From: Paramecium tetraurelia
Lineage: Eukaryota; Ciliophora; Oligohymenophorea; Peniculida; Parameciidae
DNA: 64,000 nucleotides
Direction: 5' to 3'
Assembly (NCBI RefSeq): GCF_000165425.1
Contig: NW_001799635.1
Coordinates: 288,372 to 352,371 of the forward strand
The position numbers were made by a program, and so were the translations under genes. Every line of letters begins with the position of its first letter. Position 1 is the stretch's first letter. The notes beneath the pieces were generated by a model. The model did not search any database and was not told the DNA's origin. It was given only the letters and a program-made list of their open reading frames with translations. Shown here piece after piece: positions 63,925 through 64,000 of this stretch.

Positions 63925-64000
63925 ATTCTTATTTAAAAAACCAAATATTTATTCAACAAAAATTTTAAACAACCTTTCCTTTTAAAAATATTTAAATTTA

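Overview
This window reads as macronuclear DNA of a ciliate, most likely a Paramecium of the P. tetraurelia type. The evidence is threefold. Long open frames appear only when TAA and TAG are read as glutamine and TGA is the sole stop. Genes are packed tightly on both strands, often 30-300 bp apart, in very AT-rich DNA. They are interrupted by very small GT...AG introns, mostly 19-32 nt, of which I traced about 70. Frames read with the standard code are only fragments of these genes. I found no tRNA, rRNA, CRISPR array, transposon or telomere repeat.

Layout, left to right. 1-6520 (-): 3' truncated giant TPR protein, with a small in-frame ORF upstream. 7079-9544: LC8-type dynein light chain (+), secreted ML-domain protein (-), PX-domain protein (-). 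9849-15058 (-): large cysteine-rich multi-pass membrane protein. 15745-17652 (+): poly(A)-binding protein. 17737-25692 (-): LRR/ankyrin protein, an internally duplicated p25-alpha-like protein, a dual-specificity phosphatase, and a calcium-dependent protein kinase with a one-base frameshift. After a 1 kb gene-poor gap, 26724-32530 holds a coiled-coil protein, a malectin-like ER protein and two low-complexity proteins. 32572-36034 holds mitochondrial ribosomal protein uS17, a small roadblock-like protein, PCNA and two unknowns. 36238-38328 (+) is an LRRC49 homologue. 38539-46000 holds mostly ciliate-type proteins of unknown function, including a B-box protein and a secreted coiled-coil protein. 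46131-47132 (+) is IFT46, followed by a P-loop protein, an unknown cysteine-containing protein, a BLOC1S1 homologue, a PH/EF-like protein and a cyclic-nucleotide-binding-domain protein. 55179-63924 (-) is a giant cysteine-rich, beta-helix-like multi-pass protein whose 5' end is at or beyond the right edge.

There is no operon logic. Several neighbours are ciliary (LC8, LRRC49, IFT46), but they are scattered and each is a single-copy-style housekeeping gene. The items most worth a second look are the frameshift in the kinase activation segment, the tandem duplication inside the p25-alpha-like protein, the TGA that separates a short ORF from the in-frame TPR gene, and the two giant cysteine-rich surface-type proteins. 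For most genes, exon sums after intron removal are an exact multiple of three, which supports the models. All domain assignments are by eye.
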